The notes below the pieces were generated by a model. It saw nothing but the letters and a program-made list of their open reading frames with translations, searched no databases and was not told the origin of the DNA. 64,000 nucleotides of DNA from Pseudoselenomonas ruminantium (GTDB lineage: Bacteria; Bacillota; Negativicutes; Selenomonadales; Selenomonadaceae): NCBI RefSeq assembly GCF_900104055.1, contig NZ_FNJQ01000007.1, positions 1 to 64,000 of the forward strand, written 5' to 3'. This document shows, piece after piece, positions 1 through 7,042 of this stretch; position 1 is the stretch's first letter, and every line of letters starts with the position of its first letter. Made by a program: the position numbers and the translations under genes.

Positions 1-197
1 AACTCAACAGAATAGCGCTGATGATGTCGTTTGAAGAATACATCCGGGCCGCAAGCATCATAGTTACGAACCCATTGCCTGAAGGATCTGCTGTCAACGC
101 CTGCATCCGCGGCTATGGAGGCATAACTGCCCTCTCCACGTTTATACTTTTCAATGAAGTGGATTTTCTCTTCGGGTGATAATCTCTTCTTGTACAT
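1..197 (-). CDS. IS3-family transposase OrfA, N-terminal part
   Basis: The minus strand encodes at least 65 residues beginning MYKKRLSPEEKIHFIEKY and continuing through a helix-turn-helix (SYASIAADAGVDSRSFRQWV) before leaving the window. This is the DNA-binding helix-turn-helix of IS3-family OrfA proteins, which recognises the terminal repeats; the catalytic DDE part would be encoded by orfB beyond the left edge. The start ATG is at 195-197, just inside the terminal hairpin (201-258), which could limit its translation. No frame disruption is seen in the visible part. Confidence 0.8.
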   Translation of the reverse strand, partial: MYKKRLSPEEKIHFIEKYKRGEGSYASIAADAGVDSRSFRQWVRNYDACGPDVFFKRHHQRYSVE

Positions 198-262
198 AAA
201 ATGCTCCCTATCAAGCAGACAGTTTTATTATTTCTTCTGTCTACCTAATAGGGAGCATATCA
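1..262 (-). mobile_element. IS3-family insertion sequence, left end (partial)
   Basis: The element runs off the left edge. On the minus strand its terminus reads TGATATGCTCCC followed by a GGTAGACAG block, which lines up with typical IS3/IS150-group terminal repeats (TG tip at 262, repeat about 239-262). An OrfA-type transposase start lies 65 bases inside it. The stretch 201-258 is also a hairpin: 11-bp arms ATGCTCCCTAT/ATAGGGAGCAT plus inner arms AGACAG/CTGTCT. Only this end is visible, so intactness cannot be judged. Confidence 0.75.
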
Positions 263-297
263 TACCGGCGCAATGCTGGTATAGGGCTTTTGTTTTT
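262..297 (+). terminator. possible intrinsic terminator beside the IS end
   Basis: ATACCGGC (262-269) and GCTGGTAT (275-282) form a short stem with one G-T pair, followed by a T-rich tract (287-297). It begins exactly at the IS tip and would stop + strand transcription from the IS side. It could also be chance. Confidence 0.35.
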
Positions 298-350
298 ATG
301 CAAAAAATATTCCACAAAATCGGGGGAAAATATTCCAAAGAAAAATAAAC

Positions 351-392
351 ACGCCGAAAACGGTTGACAATACGCCGAAAACGGTGTATAAT
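351..392 (+). promoter_or_regulatory. consensus sigma-70 promoter with tandem operator-like repeats
   Basis: A perfect -35 TTGACA (364-369), a 17-base spacer and a perfect -10 TATAAT (387-392) lie just upstream of a tiny gene. The 14-mer ACGCCGAAAACGGT occurs twice, at 351-364 and 372-385. The copies are 21 bases apart, about two helical turns, with the second filling the spacer. Each has a CCG-AAAA-CGG dyad. A consensus promoter bracketed by paired sites suggests tight repression of the downstream small genes, perhaps by the helix-turn-helix protein at 749-961 (inference). Confidence 0.8.
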
Positions 393-423
393 ATAATCAA
401 GAAATGAGGAAAGGAGGAAGCAG

Positions 424-546
424 ATGAAGAAAAGATGGAACATAAATAAAATGTCCAAGCTAATAACAGCAATAGCGAAACTGCTAGCAGGGATTGCGGC
501 CGTGATAGCATCGATAGCTAAGCTGATAGAAAGCTTGGACAAGTAA
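424..546 (+). CDS. 40-residue amphipathic small peptide
   Basis: A 40-residue reading frame begins MKKRWNINKMSK and continues with a long run of I/A/L residues in a helical pattern (ITAIAKLLAGIAAVIASIAK) ending LIESLDK. It has a strong ribosome binding site (GGAAAGGAGG, 408-417) at normal spacing and follows a consensus promoter, so it is probably expressed. Basic N-terminus, hydrophobic amphipathic helix and small size are typical of membrane-active peptides such as type I toxins, holin-like or modulin-like peptides, but no family is recognised. A 10-bp GAAA-loop hairpin follows the stop codon. Confidence 0.6.
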   Translation: MKKRWNINKMSKLITAIAKLLAGIAAVIASIAKLIESLDK

Positions 547-551
547 GGGAA

Positions 552-575
552 AGCGGGAGGCGAAAGCCTCCTGCT
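552..575 (+). other. perfect GAAA-tetraloop hairpin
   Basis: AGCGGGAGGC (552-561), loop GAAA (562-565) and GCCTCCTGCT (566-575) form a 10-bp stem with one G-T pair. It lies between two small genes and has no T-run after it, so it is more likely an mRNA stabiliser or translation-control element than a terminator. Confidence 0.6.
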
Positions 576-605
576 GATACCACCATTATATCATCTGCGA
601 GCAAT

Positions 606-752
606 ATGGAAAAGTCAAAATTACTGGCGGTTATTACGGGAGGAATATTCCTGGCTGACTGCATATTCTCTACAGAAATTGCTATGGCCGTTATTCTAGG
701 CACCATGGGAATAGCAACGATCTATACCACGTTGAAGGAGCTGAAACTATGA
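606..752 (+). CDS. 48-residue putative membrane peptide
   Basis: A frame of 48 residues starts MEKSKLLAVITGG and is hydrophobic over about residues 5-40 (one long or two short membrane segments), ending in a polar TLKELKL tail. Its stop overlaps the start of the next gene in an ATGA arrangement (749-752), indicating translational coupling. No strong ribosome binding site is seen before the ATG, so expression may depend on the upstream peptide. Family not recognised; holin-like or toxin-like roles are possible only by analogy. Confidence 0.45.
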   Translation: MEKSKLLAVITGGIFLADCIFSTEIAMAVILGTMGIATIYTTLKELKL

Positions 753-961
753 CAGAGAAAGATTTGTTACAGTCTGTGATGACGGCAACAGAGGCGGCAG
801 AACGATGGGGAAAGGCTGATAGAACAGTGCGGCAGGCATGCACTGGCTACAAAGGAGCCCCGCCAAGGTTTAAGGAGGGCGAGTTCCGCCAATCAGGAAA
901 AGTTTGGCTGATTACTGTGGAAGGCATGACGCGCGTCTTTGGCGCAGAACCGGCGAAGTAA
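749..961 (+). CDS. small helix-turn-helix DNA-binding protein
   Basis: This 70-residue protein contains a MerR/excisionase-like helix-turn-helix: TATEAAERWGKADRTVRQAC (about residues 12-31), then a basic wing (PPRFKEGEFRQSG) and a short C-terminal strand (VWLITVEGMTRVFG). Such proteins are common in plasmids, phages and integrative elements, where they act as small regulators or recombination directionality factors. It overlaps the upstream 48-residue gene by 4 bases and is followed by a strong hairpin terminator. It is a candidate regulator of the promoter at 364-392 (inference). Confidence 0.65.
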   Translation: MTEKDLLQSVMTATEAAERWGKADRTVRQACTGYKGAPPRFKEGEFRQSGKVWLITVEGMTRVFGAEPAK

Positions 962-965
962 AATT

Positions 966-1006
966 AAGCAAGGCTTGTACTGATGTAAGTCAGCAGGGCC
1001 TTGCTT
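966..1006 (+). terminator. intrinsic terminator after the HTH gene
   Basis: AAGCAAGGC (966-974) pairs perfectly with GCCTTGCTT (998-1006), followed by ATTTCC. It ends the small-peptide/HTH operon. Confidence 0.65.
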
Positions 1007-1118
1007 ATTTCCTTGCATATGCTATACTAGAATTACAGTGAAAAGCATTTGAAGGCTTTTGCAGGGCGGGGATCGTTGACTACCATGCGCAGGGTACGAG
1101 ATTCCCGCCTTAGTTTAT
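1001..1118 (+). ncRNA. possible small structured RNA
   Basis: A promoter-like pair TTGCTT (1001-1006) / TATACT (1023-1028, 16-base spacer) precedes a stretch without a convincing reading frame. It holds two hairpins: AAAAGC/GCTTTT (1041-1060), then a long one with arms GGCGGGGAT (1065-1073) and ATTCCCGCC (1101-1109) and an inner GTACC/GGTAC stem. A T-rich tail follows (TTAGTTTATTTT), so the second hairpin could be the RNA's terminator. No known RNA family is recognised. Confidence 0.35.
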
Positions 1119-1152
1119 TTTGCGAATAGTACATGACGAACGACAAACTAAA

Positions 1153-1183
1153 AGCCCATGCCAGCACAACACCGGTATGGGCT
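1153..1183. terminator. hairpin, terminator-like on the minus strand
   Basis: AGCCCATGCC (1153-1162) pairs with GGTATGGGCT (1174-1183) with one G-T pair. On the minus strand it is followed by TTTAGTTTG. The rest of 1184-1477 contains a repeated GTCAACG motif (1229, 1243) and AT-rich sequence leading to alaS, with no gene seen. Confidence 0.45.
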
Positions 1184-1477
1184 AATCTTTTATAAAATGT
1201 ACGCGATACATAAACACAGACCTTTCTGCACTGTCAACGGTTTGTCAACGAAAACACGGTTTTACCTTGAGATACGATAAAATACAGTCTGAACGAAAAA
1301 ACATATAGAATGGGCGTGAACCTACATAGAGACAGGGGGAAAGAAAATTTTTGAGGTATAGTAATATTATTATTTTACCATTCTGGCTTTTTGTGCTAAA
1401 ATAGGAACGTTAAGTTTGTAAATTACGGCAGATTTCTCATTCTGCTGCAAAAATATACCTAATGGGGGTAGATTTGT

Positions 1478-4105
1478 TTGAAGTATATGAGTGGTAATGA
1501 ACTGCGCGAAGCTTATTTGCAGTTCTTTGCAGAAAAGAAGGGGCATTTACGCCTGCCCAGTTTCTCCCTGATTCCACAGGATGATCCGACGCTGCTTTTG
1601 ATTGGTGCCGGTATGGCGCCGCTGAAGCCGTTCTTCACGGGCAAGATGAAACCGCCCCGTACGCGTGTGACCACGAGCCAGCGCTGCGTGCGTACCGGCG
1701 ATATCGAGAACGTAGGCCGCACTGCCCGCCATCAGACTTTCTTCGAAATGCTGGGCAACTTCTCCTTTGGCGATTACTTCAAGGGCGAAGCTATTCCCTG
1801 GGCTTGGGAATTCCTGACGGAAGTCGTGGAGCTGCCGAAGGATAAACTCTGGGTTACGGTTTACCCGGACGATGATGAAGCCATCGAAATCTGGAAATCC
1901 CAGCCGGGATTCCCGCAGGACCATATCGTCAAGATGGAAGACAATTTCTGGGAAATCGGCCCTGGCCCCTGCGGTCCGGACTCTGAAATCTACATCGACC
2001 TGGGCGAAGAACGCGGCTGCGGCAGCCCGGACTGCGCTGTCGGCTGTGACTGCGACAGATACCTCGAAATCTGGAACCTCGTGTTCACCCAGTACGACAA
2101 GCAGGAAGATGGTTCCTACAAGAACCTGGCCCATAAGAACATCGATACGGGTTGCGGCCTGGAGCGCCTGGCTTCCGTTGTACAGGAAAAGAAGACCAAC
2201 TTCGAGACGGACCTGCTGTTCCCGATTATCGAATACGCTGCTGGCGTTGCCGGCGTGACCTATGGTGAAGATGCCGAAAAGGATATCTCCCTGAAGGTTA
2301 TCGCTGACCATGCCCGTTCCATGTCCATCATGATCATGGACGGCATCCTGCCCTCCAACGAAGGCCGCGGCTATGTGCTGCGCCGCATCCTGCGCCGTGC
2401 CATTCGCCATGGCCGCATGCTGGGCATCAAGGATAAGTTCCTCGAAGGTGCAGTCAATGCCGCTGTGGAAATCTTCCGCGGTGCCAAGGACTTCGAAGAA
2501 CTCGTCAACAAGGCAGATTACATCAAGAAGGTCATCAGCCTCGAAGAAGACCGTTTTGCTGCTACCCTCAATCAGGGCATGGAACTGCTGGGCGCTGAGA
2601 TCGAAAAAGTCAAGGCTGCCGGCAAGACGGCTCTGGATGGCGAAGTTACCTTCCGTCTCTATGATACCTTCGGTTTCCCCTGGGAACTCACGGAAGAAAT
2701 CCTCCATGAAAATGGTTTGGAACTGGATAAAGAAGGCTTTGACAAGGCTATGGACGAGCAGCGCACCCGCGCCCGCAACGCCCGTGCTGAAAATACCCGC
2801 GTGGCCGTGCCTGACCTTTCCTCCATTGATGTCAGCAAGCTGACGGTGGATGAAAAGGCAACGGCAGGCAAAGTCGTGGCTATCTGGCAGGATGGCAAGC
2901 TGGTGGATGAGATTACCGACGGTCAGGAAGCCGGTGTTATCCTCACGACTACGCCGTTCTATGCAGAAGGCGGCGGGCAGGTTGGCGACGAAGGTATCCT
3001 GACCTCCGAACTGGGCCATATCAGCGTCAGCAACGCCAAGAAACTGCCGGATGGCACCGTTTACCATGTGGCCTATGTGGAAGAAGGCCAGCTCAAGGTT
3101 GGCGACGAAGTGCAGATTGCTGTCAACAAGGCACAGAAACTGGCTTCTGCCCGCAACCATACGGCTACCCATCTGCTGCAGGCTGCCCTCAAGAAGGTCG
3201 TGGGCGACCAGATCAGCCAGGCTGGTTCCTCCGTTACGCCGGAACGTTTGCGCTTCGACTTCACGAACTTCGAACCGGTGACGGCTCAGCAGCTGGCTGA
3301 TGTGGAAGAACTGGTGAACAATGAAATCCTTAAGGGCCAAGATGTGGAAATCTCCCATATGAGCCTGGAGGAAGCAAAAGAAGCCGGCGCTATGGCCTTG
3401 TTCTCCGAAAAATACGGTGACGTGGTGCGCGTGGTCAAGGTTCCGGAATTCTCCATGGAACTCTGCGGTGGCTCCCATGTGGCTAATGTCGGCCAGATTG
3501 GCATGTTCAAGATCGTCAGCGAAAGCGGTGTAGCTTCCGGCGTGCGCCGTATCGAAGCCATCACGGGCAAGGCTGCACTGGATTATGCTAACAATAAGAT
3601 GGCTGTCCTCGCTGAAGCTGCAGCTAAGCTCAAGACCAAGGAAGAGGAAGTACCGGCTCAGATCGAGAAGGTACAGGGCGAGATGAAGGCCATGCAGAAA
3701 CAGCTTGACGAAGTGGCTGCTATGCGCGATAAGGCTGATGCGGCAAAACTCATCGCTGGCCTGCAGGAAGTGAATGGCGTCAATGTGGTATGCGGCAAGA
3801 CCAATGCCGGCAGCATGGACGAGCTGCGCGAAGTGGCTGATATGACCAGCTCCAAGCTGGACACGCCGAGCGTCGTGGTACTGGCCTGCGCTAACGACGG
3901 CAAGGTGAACCTCGTGGTCAAGGCAACGAAAGAAGCCAATGCCAAAGGCATCCATGCCGGCAAGATCATCAAGGAAGCTGCGGCCATTGTCGGCGGTGGC
4001 GGCGGCGGCCGTCCGGACATGGCTCAGGCCGGCGGCAAGAATGCTGAGGCTCTGCCCCAGGCATTTGATAAGGCTGTGGAAGTAATCAAAGCTCAGCTGG
4101 GCTGA
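1478..4105 (+). CDS. alaS: alanyl-tRNA synthetase
   Basis: AlaRS charges tRNA-Ala with alanine in the cytoplasm. The 875-residue length is full for the family. N-terminal class II catalytic core (MSGNELREAYLQFF; RTTSQRCVR-like and RHQTFFEMLGNFSFGDYF motif 2 region) is followed by the tRNA-recognition region. The editing domain has the zinc-binding HTATHLLQ (about residue 565) and CGGSHV (about residue 664) motifs, and a C-terminal oligomerisation domain rich in GG follows. A TTG start at 1478 is chosen because GGGGG (1464-1468) is 9 bases upstream; ATG at 1487 is the alternative. No T-box leader was recognised upstream. A strong terminator follows, so it is monocistronic. Confidence 0.97.
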   Translation: MKYMSGNELREAYLQFFAEKKGHLRLPSFSLIPQDDPTLLLIGAGMAPLKPFFTGKMKPPRTRVTTSQRCVRTGDIENVGRTARHQTFFEMLGNFSFGDYFKGEAIPWAWEFLTEVVELPKDKLWVTVYPDDDEAIEIWKSQPGFPQDHIVKMEDNFWEIGPGPCGPDSEIYIDLGEERGCGSPDCAVGCDCDRYLEIWNLVFTQYDKQEDGSYKNLAHKNIDTGCGLERLASVVQEKKTNFETDLLFPIIEYAAGVAGVTYGEDAEKDISLKVIADHARSMSIMIMDGILPSNEGRGYVLRRILRRAIRHGRMLGIKDKFLEGAVNAAVEIFRGAKDFEELVNKADYIKKVISLEEDRFAATLNQGMELLGAEIEKVKAAGKTALDGEVTFRLYDTFGFPWELTEEILHENGLELDKEGFDKAMDEQRTRARNARAENTRVAVPDLSSIDVSKLTVDEKATAGKVVAIWQDGKLVDEITDGQEAGVILTTTPFYAEGGGQVGDEGILTSELGHISVSNAKKLPDGTVYHVAYVEEGQLKVGDEVQIAVNKAQKLASARNHTATHLLQAALKKVVGDQISQAGSSVTPERLRFDFTNFEPVTAQQLADVEELVNNEILKGQDVEISHMSLEEAKEAGAMALFSEKYGDVVRVVKVPEFSMELCGGSHVANVGQIGMFKIVSESGVASGVRRIEAITGKAALDYANNKMAVLAEAAAKLKTKEEEVPAQIEKVQGEMKAMQKQLDEVAAMRDKADAAKLIAGLQEVNGVNVVCGKTNAGSMDELREVADMTSSKLDTPSVVVLACANDGKVNLVVKATKEANAKGIHAGKIIKEAAAIVGGGGGGRPDMAQAGGKNAEALPQAFDKAVEVIKAQLG

Positions 4106-4131
4106 ATGAAATACTAAGATAGGCTGTTCTA

Positions 4132-4170
4132 AGCCCGGCATAATCTTTAGCGAAAAGATTACGCCGGGCT
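4132..4170 (+). terminator. intrinsic terminator of alaS
   Basis: AGCCCGGC (4132-4139) pairs with GCCGGGCT (4163-4170), extended by an inner TAATCTTT/AAAGATTA stem, and is followed by TTTT. Confidence 0.9.
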
Positions 4171-4217
4171 TTTGGGCAGTTACTGCATATCGTACAAAAT
4201 CCCAAGGGGGGAGAAAT

Positions 4218-5231
4218 ATGGAAGTAGATATTACAGAGAAAGCGAAGAACTTTATCCGCTTTGGCTTGCTTGGACTGATAGCCTTGGCAGCCTTAGCTGG
4301 CGGCGGCTTGTATCTCTATCAGCATAGTCAGCGCAGTTTCACGGTCAGTGATGCATTGGTGGTAGGGAATGAATCCGTTATCACCGCCAAGGGCGAAGGC
4401 AAGATCACGGAAGTGCTGGTGCAGGACGGCGACTATGTGGAAGAAGGCGCTGTGATTGCCCGCGTGGAGTCCAAGATCACGCCAGAGGACATTGCTCAGC
4501 TTGAGCAGAATGTCCAGCTGGCCCAGCAAAGCTATGCTCAGTTGCAAAAGGGGACTACTGTGGCACAGCCTCAGGTTCCGGTAGCTGTGTCGGTCGATAG
4601 CGGCGCACAGCGCCGGGCTGCCGATGCCTATGCCCGGTTGCAGCGGATGAATGAGCTCTTCAATATGGGCGCCATCAGCGCGGCCAAACGCGATGAAGCA
4701 GCAGCCGCCTATGCCGCGGCCAAAGCGGCCGCCAGCTCGGCGCCTGCCGCCGCTCCAGCCCCTGCCCAAACGACTGTGATTCCCACCAGCCCGGAAGTGC
4801 TCAAGCAGGCCGAACTGCAGGTCAAGCAGGCCGAAGCCGCTCTGGCCAATGCCAAGAGTGACCAGCAGGTCAAGGAAATCGTAGCCACCGCCACCGGCGT
4901 GGTCAGCCTGGCAGATGGCATCGCCGCGGACAGCGAACTCAAGACCGATCAGGAAGTGGCCAGGATTCAGGCCAGCAATGATGCTTGGCTCGAAGCCAAA
5001 CTGACCGAAGGTCAGACGGCTAAAGTACGCCTGGGAGAATTCGTCAATTATGAAATTGACGGTCATAAACTGCAGGGAACTGTGCAGGAAATTGCCACGC
5101 CGGAGTTTGACGAGTCAGATTCTGACCAGTCAAATTCGCTGACGACAGTCAAAATCTCCCTGCCTGCTGACCCGTCATTTGTCATCAAATCGGGCATGCA
5201 GGGGAAAATAACTTTCCCGCTGAGTGATTAA
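4218..5231 (+). CDS. HlyD/EmrA-type membrane fusion protein
   Basis: This 337-residue protein has one N-terminal membrane helix (about residues 13-33) and a lipoyl/barrel-sandwich half (ITAKGEGKITEVLVQDGDYV). A coiled-coil hairpin spans about 93-215, interrupted by an Ala/Pro-rich loop (ASSAPAAAPAPAQ), and is followed by the second lipoyl half and a beta-barrel ending IKSGMQGKITF. Such periplasmic adaptors link an inner-membrane pump to an outer-membrane channel and fit a diderm cell. The MFS gene 166 bases downstream may be its pump in an EmrAB-like pair (inference). Ribosome site GGGGGGAG lies just before the ATG. Confidence 0.85.
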   Translation: MEVDITEKAKNFIRFGLLGLIALAALAGGGLYLYQHSQRSFTVSDALVVGNESVITAKGEGKITEVLVQDGDYVEEGAVIARVESKITPEDIAQLEQNVQLAQQSYAQLQKGTTVAQPQVPVAVSVDSGAQRRAADAYARLQRMNELFNMGAISAAKRDEAAAAYAAAKAAASSAPAAAPAPAQTTVIPTSPEVLKQAELQVKQAEAALANAKSDQQVKEIVATATGVVSLADGIAADSELKTDQEVARIQASNDAWLEAKLTEGQTAKVRLGEFVNYEIDGHKLQGTVQEIATPEFDESDSDQSNSLTTVKISLPADPSFVIKSGMQGKITFPLSD

Positions 5232-5397
5232 AGTCCATAATACATAAACGAGCGACAGATTTCGTATGATTTCTGCCGCTTGTTCTGTTATAGCGGCAAT
5301 AAATTTTATAGGATTGACAGGAATAAAGATATTTTTGACAAATTATACAAATAGGTATCAGCCGCTGAGAAATTTGACTGATAAGAGGGTGAGAGAA

Positions 5398-6549
5398 ATG
5401 GAGCGAATGAGTTTTTGGGCAAAAAATGATTTATCCGTGTTATTCCTGTTATCGATCTTCATGAATGGTTTTGAGACGGGCGGCTATCAGGCATCACTGC
5501 TTTATATCGGCCAGGAGTATGACCTGTCAATCGGGCAGCAGGGACTCTTGGCTGCAGTGCAATTGTTTGCGACAATGATTGCCCCTTTGCTGCTGGGACC
5601 ACTAGCGGATAAGATTGGCAAGAAAATCATGCTGGTGGTGTTCACAGCCAGTCGGTTGCTTTCTGCGGCCTTCATTTTGCTGGCCACCAATTCGATGATT
5701 TTTGCGGTGGGGATTTTTGTGCTGGGCTTTGCCTGCAGTATCGTGCAATATGTGGCCATTGCGGGCATGCAGGATGCGTATCCGCTCACGCGCAACCGGC
5801 GCATGGGTTATATCACGGCCATGTTTGCGCTGGGGGCCGTCATTGCGCCGCTGGTCGTTGGTTTTTCTCTGGAAACGCCCTGGGGCTGGCGGGCCTTCTT
5901 TGCCCTAAGCGCGTTTATCTTCCTGCTTCTTACCATTGCCCTGGCCAAGACGAGTTTTGCACCGCGTGAGGAAGCCTCGCCTGTGGAACTTGCTCAGGCA
6001 GAAGGCGGCATCTATTACAAGGGTGCAGCTCTGCTCTGCGTGATCATGTTCATCTATGTAGGGGTGGAAAACGGCTTGTGCTTTTTCCTCAACAGCTTCA
6101 TGCAGGATACCATGAATTCCTCGCGTGGCTATCTGGCCCTGTCGCTTTTCTGGCTGGCCATGATACCGTCGCGGTTTCTCTGTGGTTTCTTTGCCGACTA
6201 CCACAGCCGGCTCATCTACATCGCACCGCTGGGCGCGGCTTTGACACTCGCGCTTTTGACCTTGCTGACGCAGGAGCTGCTGGCTTTTGTCGTGGTGTTT
6301 GCCTGCGGCTTCTTCTGCGGCGGCGTTTATCCCAATGTGCTGACCTATGTGGCAGATTTTGCAGGGGGACGTACGGCCACGGTTACGGCGGCTATCACGG
6401 TGGCAACCGGTGTGGGGGCTACGGTCATCTCTGCTTCCTTTGGCTTCCTGCATGAGCATTTCGGTTTTTCAGGCGCGTTCCTGGTCCTGGCTGCACTTTT
6501 GGGCGTGGATATATTGGTGGCAGCAATGGTGCCACAGCTGCGTAGATAA
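5398..6549 (+). CDS. MFS transporter
   Basis: A 383-residue major facilitator with about 12 membrane helices. The loop 2-3 motif GPLADKIGKKIMLV is visible near residue 68, and a second-half relative (GFFADYHSRLIYIAP) follows a central cytoplasmic loop. An open frame extends upstream to 5266, but ATG 5398 is chosen because GAGGGTGAGAG directly precedes it and the extension does not resemble an MFS N-terminus. Substrate cannot be read from the sequence; drug/metabolite export is plausible given the adjacent EmrA-like adaptor. Confidence 0.85.
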   Translation: MERMSFWAKNDLSVLFLLSIFMNGFETGGYQASLLYIGQEYDLSIGQQGLLAAVQLFATMIAPLLLGPLADKIGKKIMLVVFTASRLLSAAFILLATNSMIFAVGIFVLGFACSIVQYVAIAGMQDAYPLTRNRRMGYITAMFALGAVIAPLVVGFSLETPWGWRAFFALSAFIFLLLTIALAKTSFAPREEASPVELAQAEGGIYYKGAALLCVIMFIYVGVENGLCFFLNSFMQDTMNSSRGYLALSLFWLAMIPSRFLCGFFADYHSRLIYIAPLGAALTLALLTLLTQELLAFVVVFACGFFCGGVYPNVLTYVADFAGGRTATVTAAITVATGVGATVISASFGFLHEHFGFSGAFLVLAALLGVDILVAAMVPQLRR

Positions 6550-6663
6550 CAACTCGCCGCACATGCACAAGAAGGAATTTTATGACATTTATAGAAATTA
6601 GAAATATAGTTTCAATATATGCATCATAAAATTGTGCGTTGGAATTATGGGGAGGTTGCTATC

Positions 6664-6996
6664 ATGGCAAGTGAAGTCATACAAAAGGAAACAAGATTGG
6701 CTAACGGCTGGCTGGCGTGGAGTATTGAAGGCCGTATCGATGTTGCGACCTCGGATTCGATTTACCAAAGCGGTGAGGAAATTGTCAATCGGGAAGCGAA
6801 GACCGTTATGGATATGAGCCGTGTGGATTATATTTCCAGTGCCGGGCTGCGTGTGCTCCTGCGCTTGCTGAAGAAAGCAAAGAAGGAGGGCAAGGAGTTC
6901 ACGGTGGTGGGGGCCACTGGACCCGTGAAGATGGTCTTGGTCGATAGCAATATGGACACGCTGCTGAATCTGCGTGAATCCCTGGATGATTTATGA
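6664..6996 (+). CDS. STAS-domain anti-sigma factor antagonist (RsbV/SpoIIAA-like)
   Basis: A 110-residue single STAS domain. The motif VMDMSRVDYISSAGLRVLL (about residues 43-61) holds the serine that anti-sigma kinases phosphorylate in this family. ATG 6664 is chosen because GGGGAGG (6649-6655) precedes it; an upstream in-frame ATG at 6619 lacks one. It is the first gene of a run that continues into the PP2C phosphatase 46 bases downstream, which would dephosphorylate and activate it. The cognate kinase (RsbW-like) is not in the window. Confidence 0.9.
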   Translation: MASEVIQKETRLANGWLAWSIEGRIDVATSDSIYQSGEEIVNREAKTVMDMSRVDYISSAGLRVLLRLLKKAKKEGKEFTVVGATGPVKMVLVDSNMDTLLNLRESLDDL

Positions 6997-7042
6997 GGGA
7001 CGCAGCTCGTGAGGCCGGCAAGAAGGAAGTGGGAGAGGAAAA

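Noticed and set aside
1228-1262. Repeated GTCAACG as an integration (att) site
   Set aside because: No integrase gene or matching second copy elsewhere in the window; the repeat is only 7 bases.
1360-1477. T-box leader upstream of alaS
   Set aside because: Neither the conserved T-box bulge sequence nor a specifier stem with terminator could be identified.
1547-4141. Long open frame (864 codons) on the minus strand opposite alaS
   Set aside because: It is an antisense shadow of a highly conserved gene, created by codon bias; the + strand shows full AlaRS motifs.
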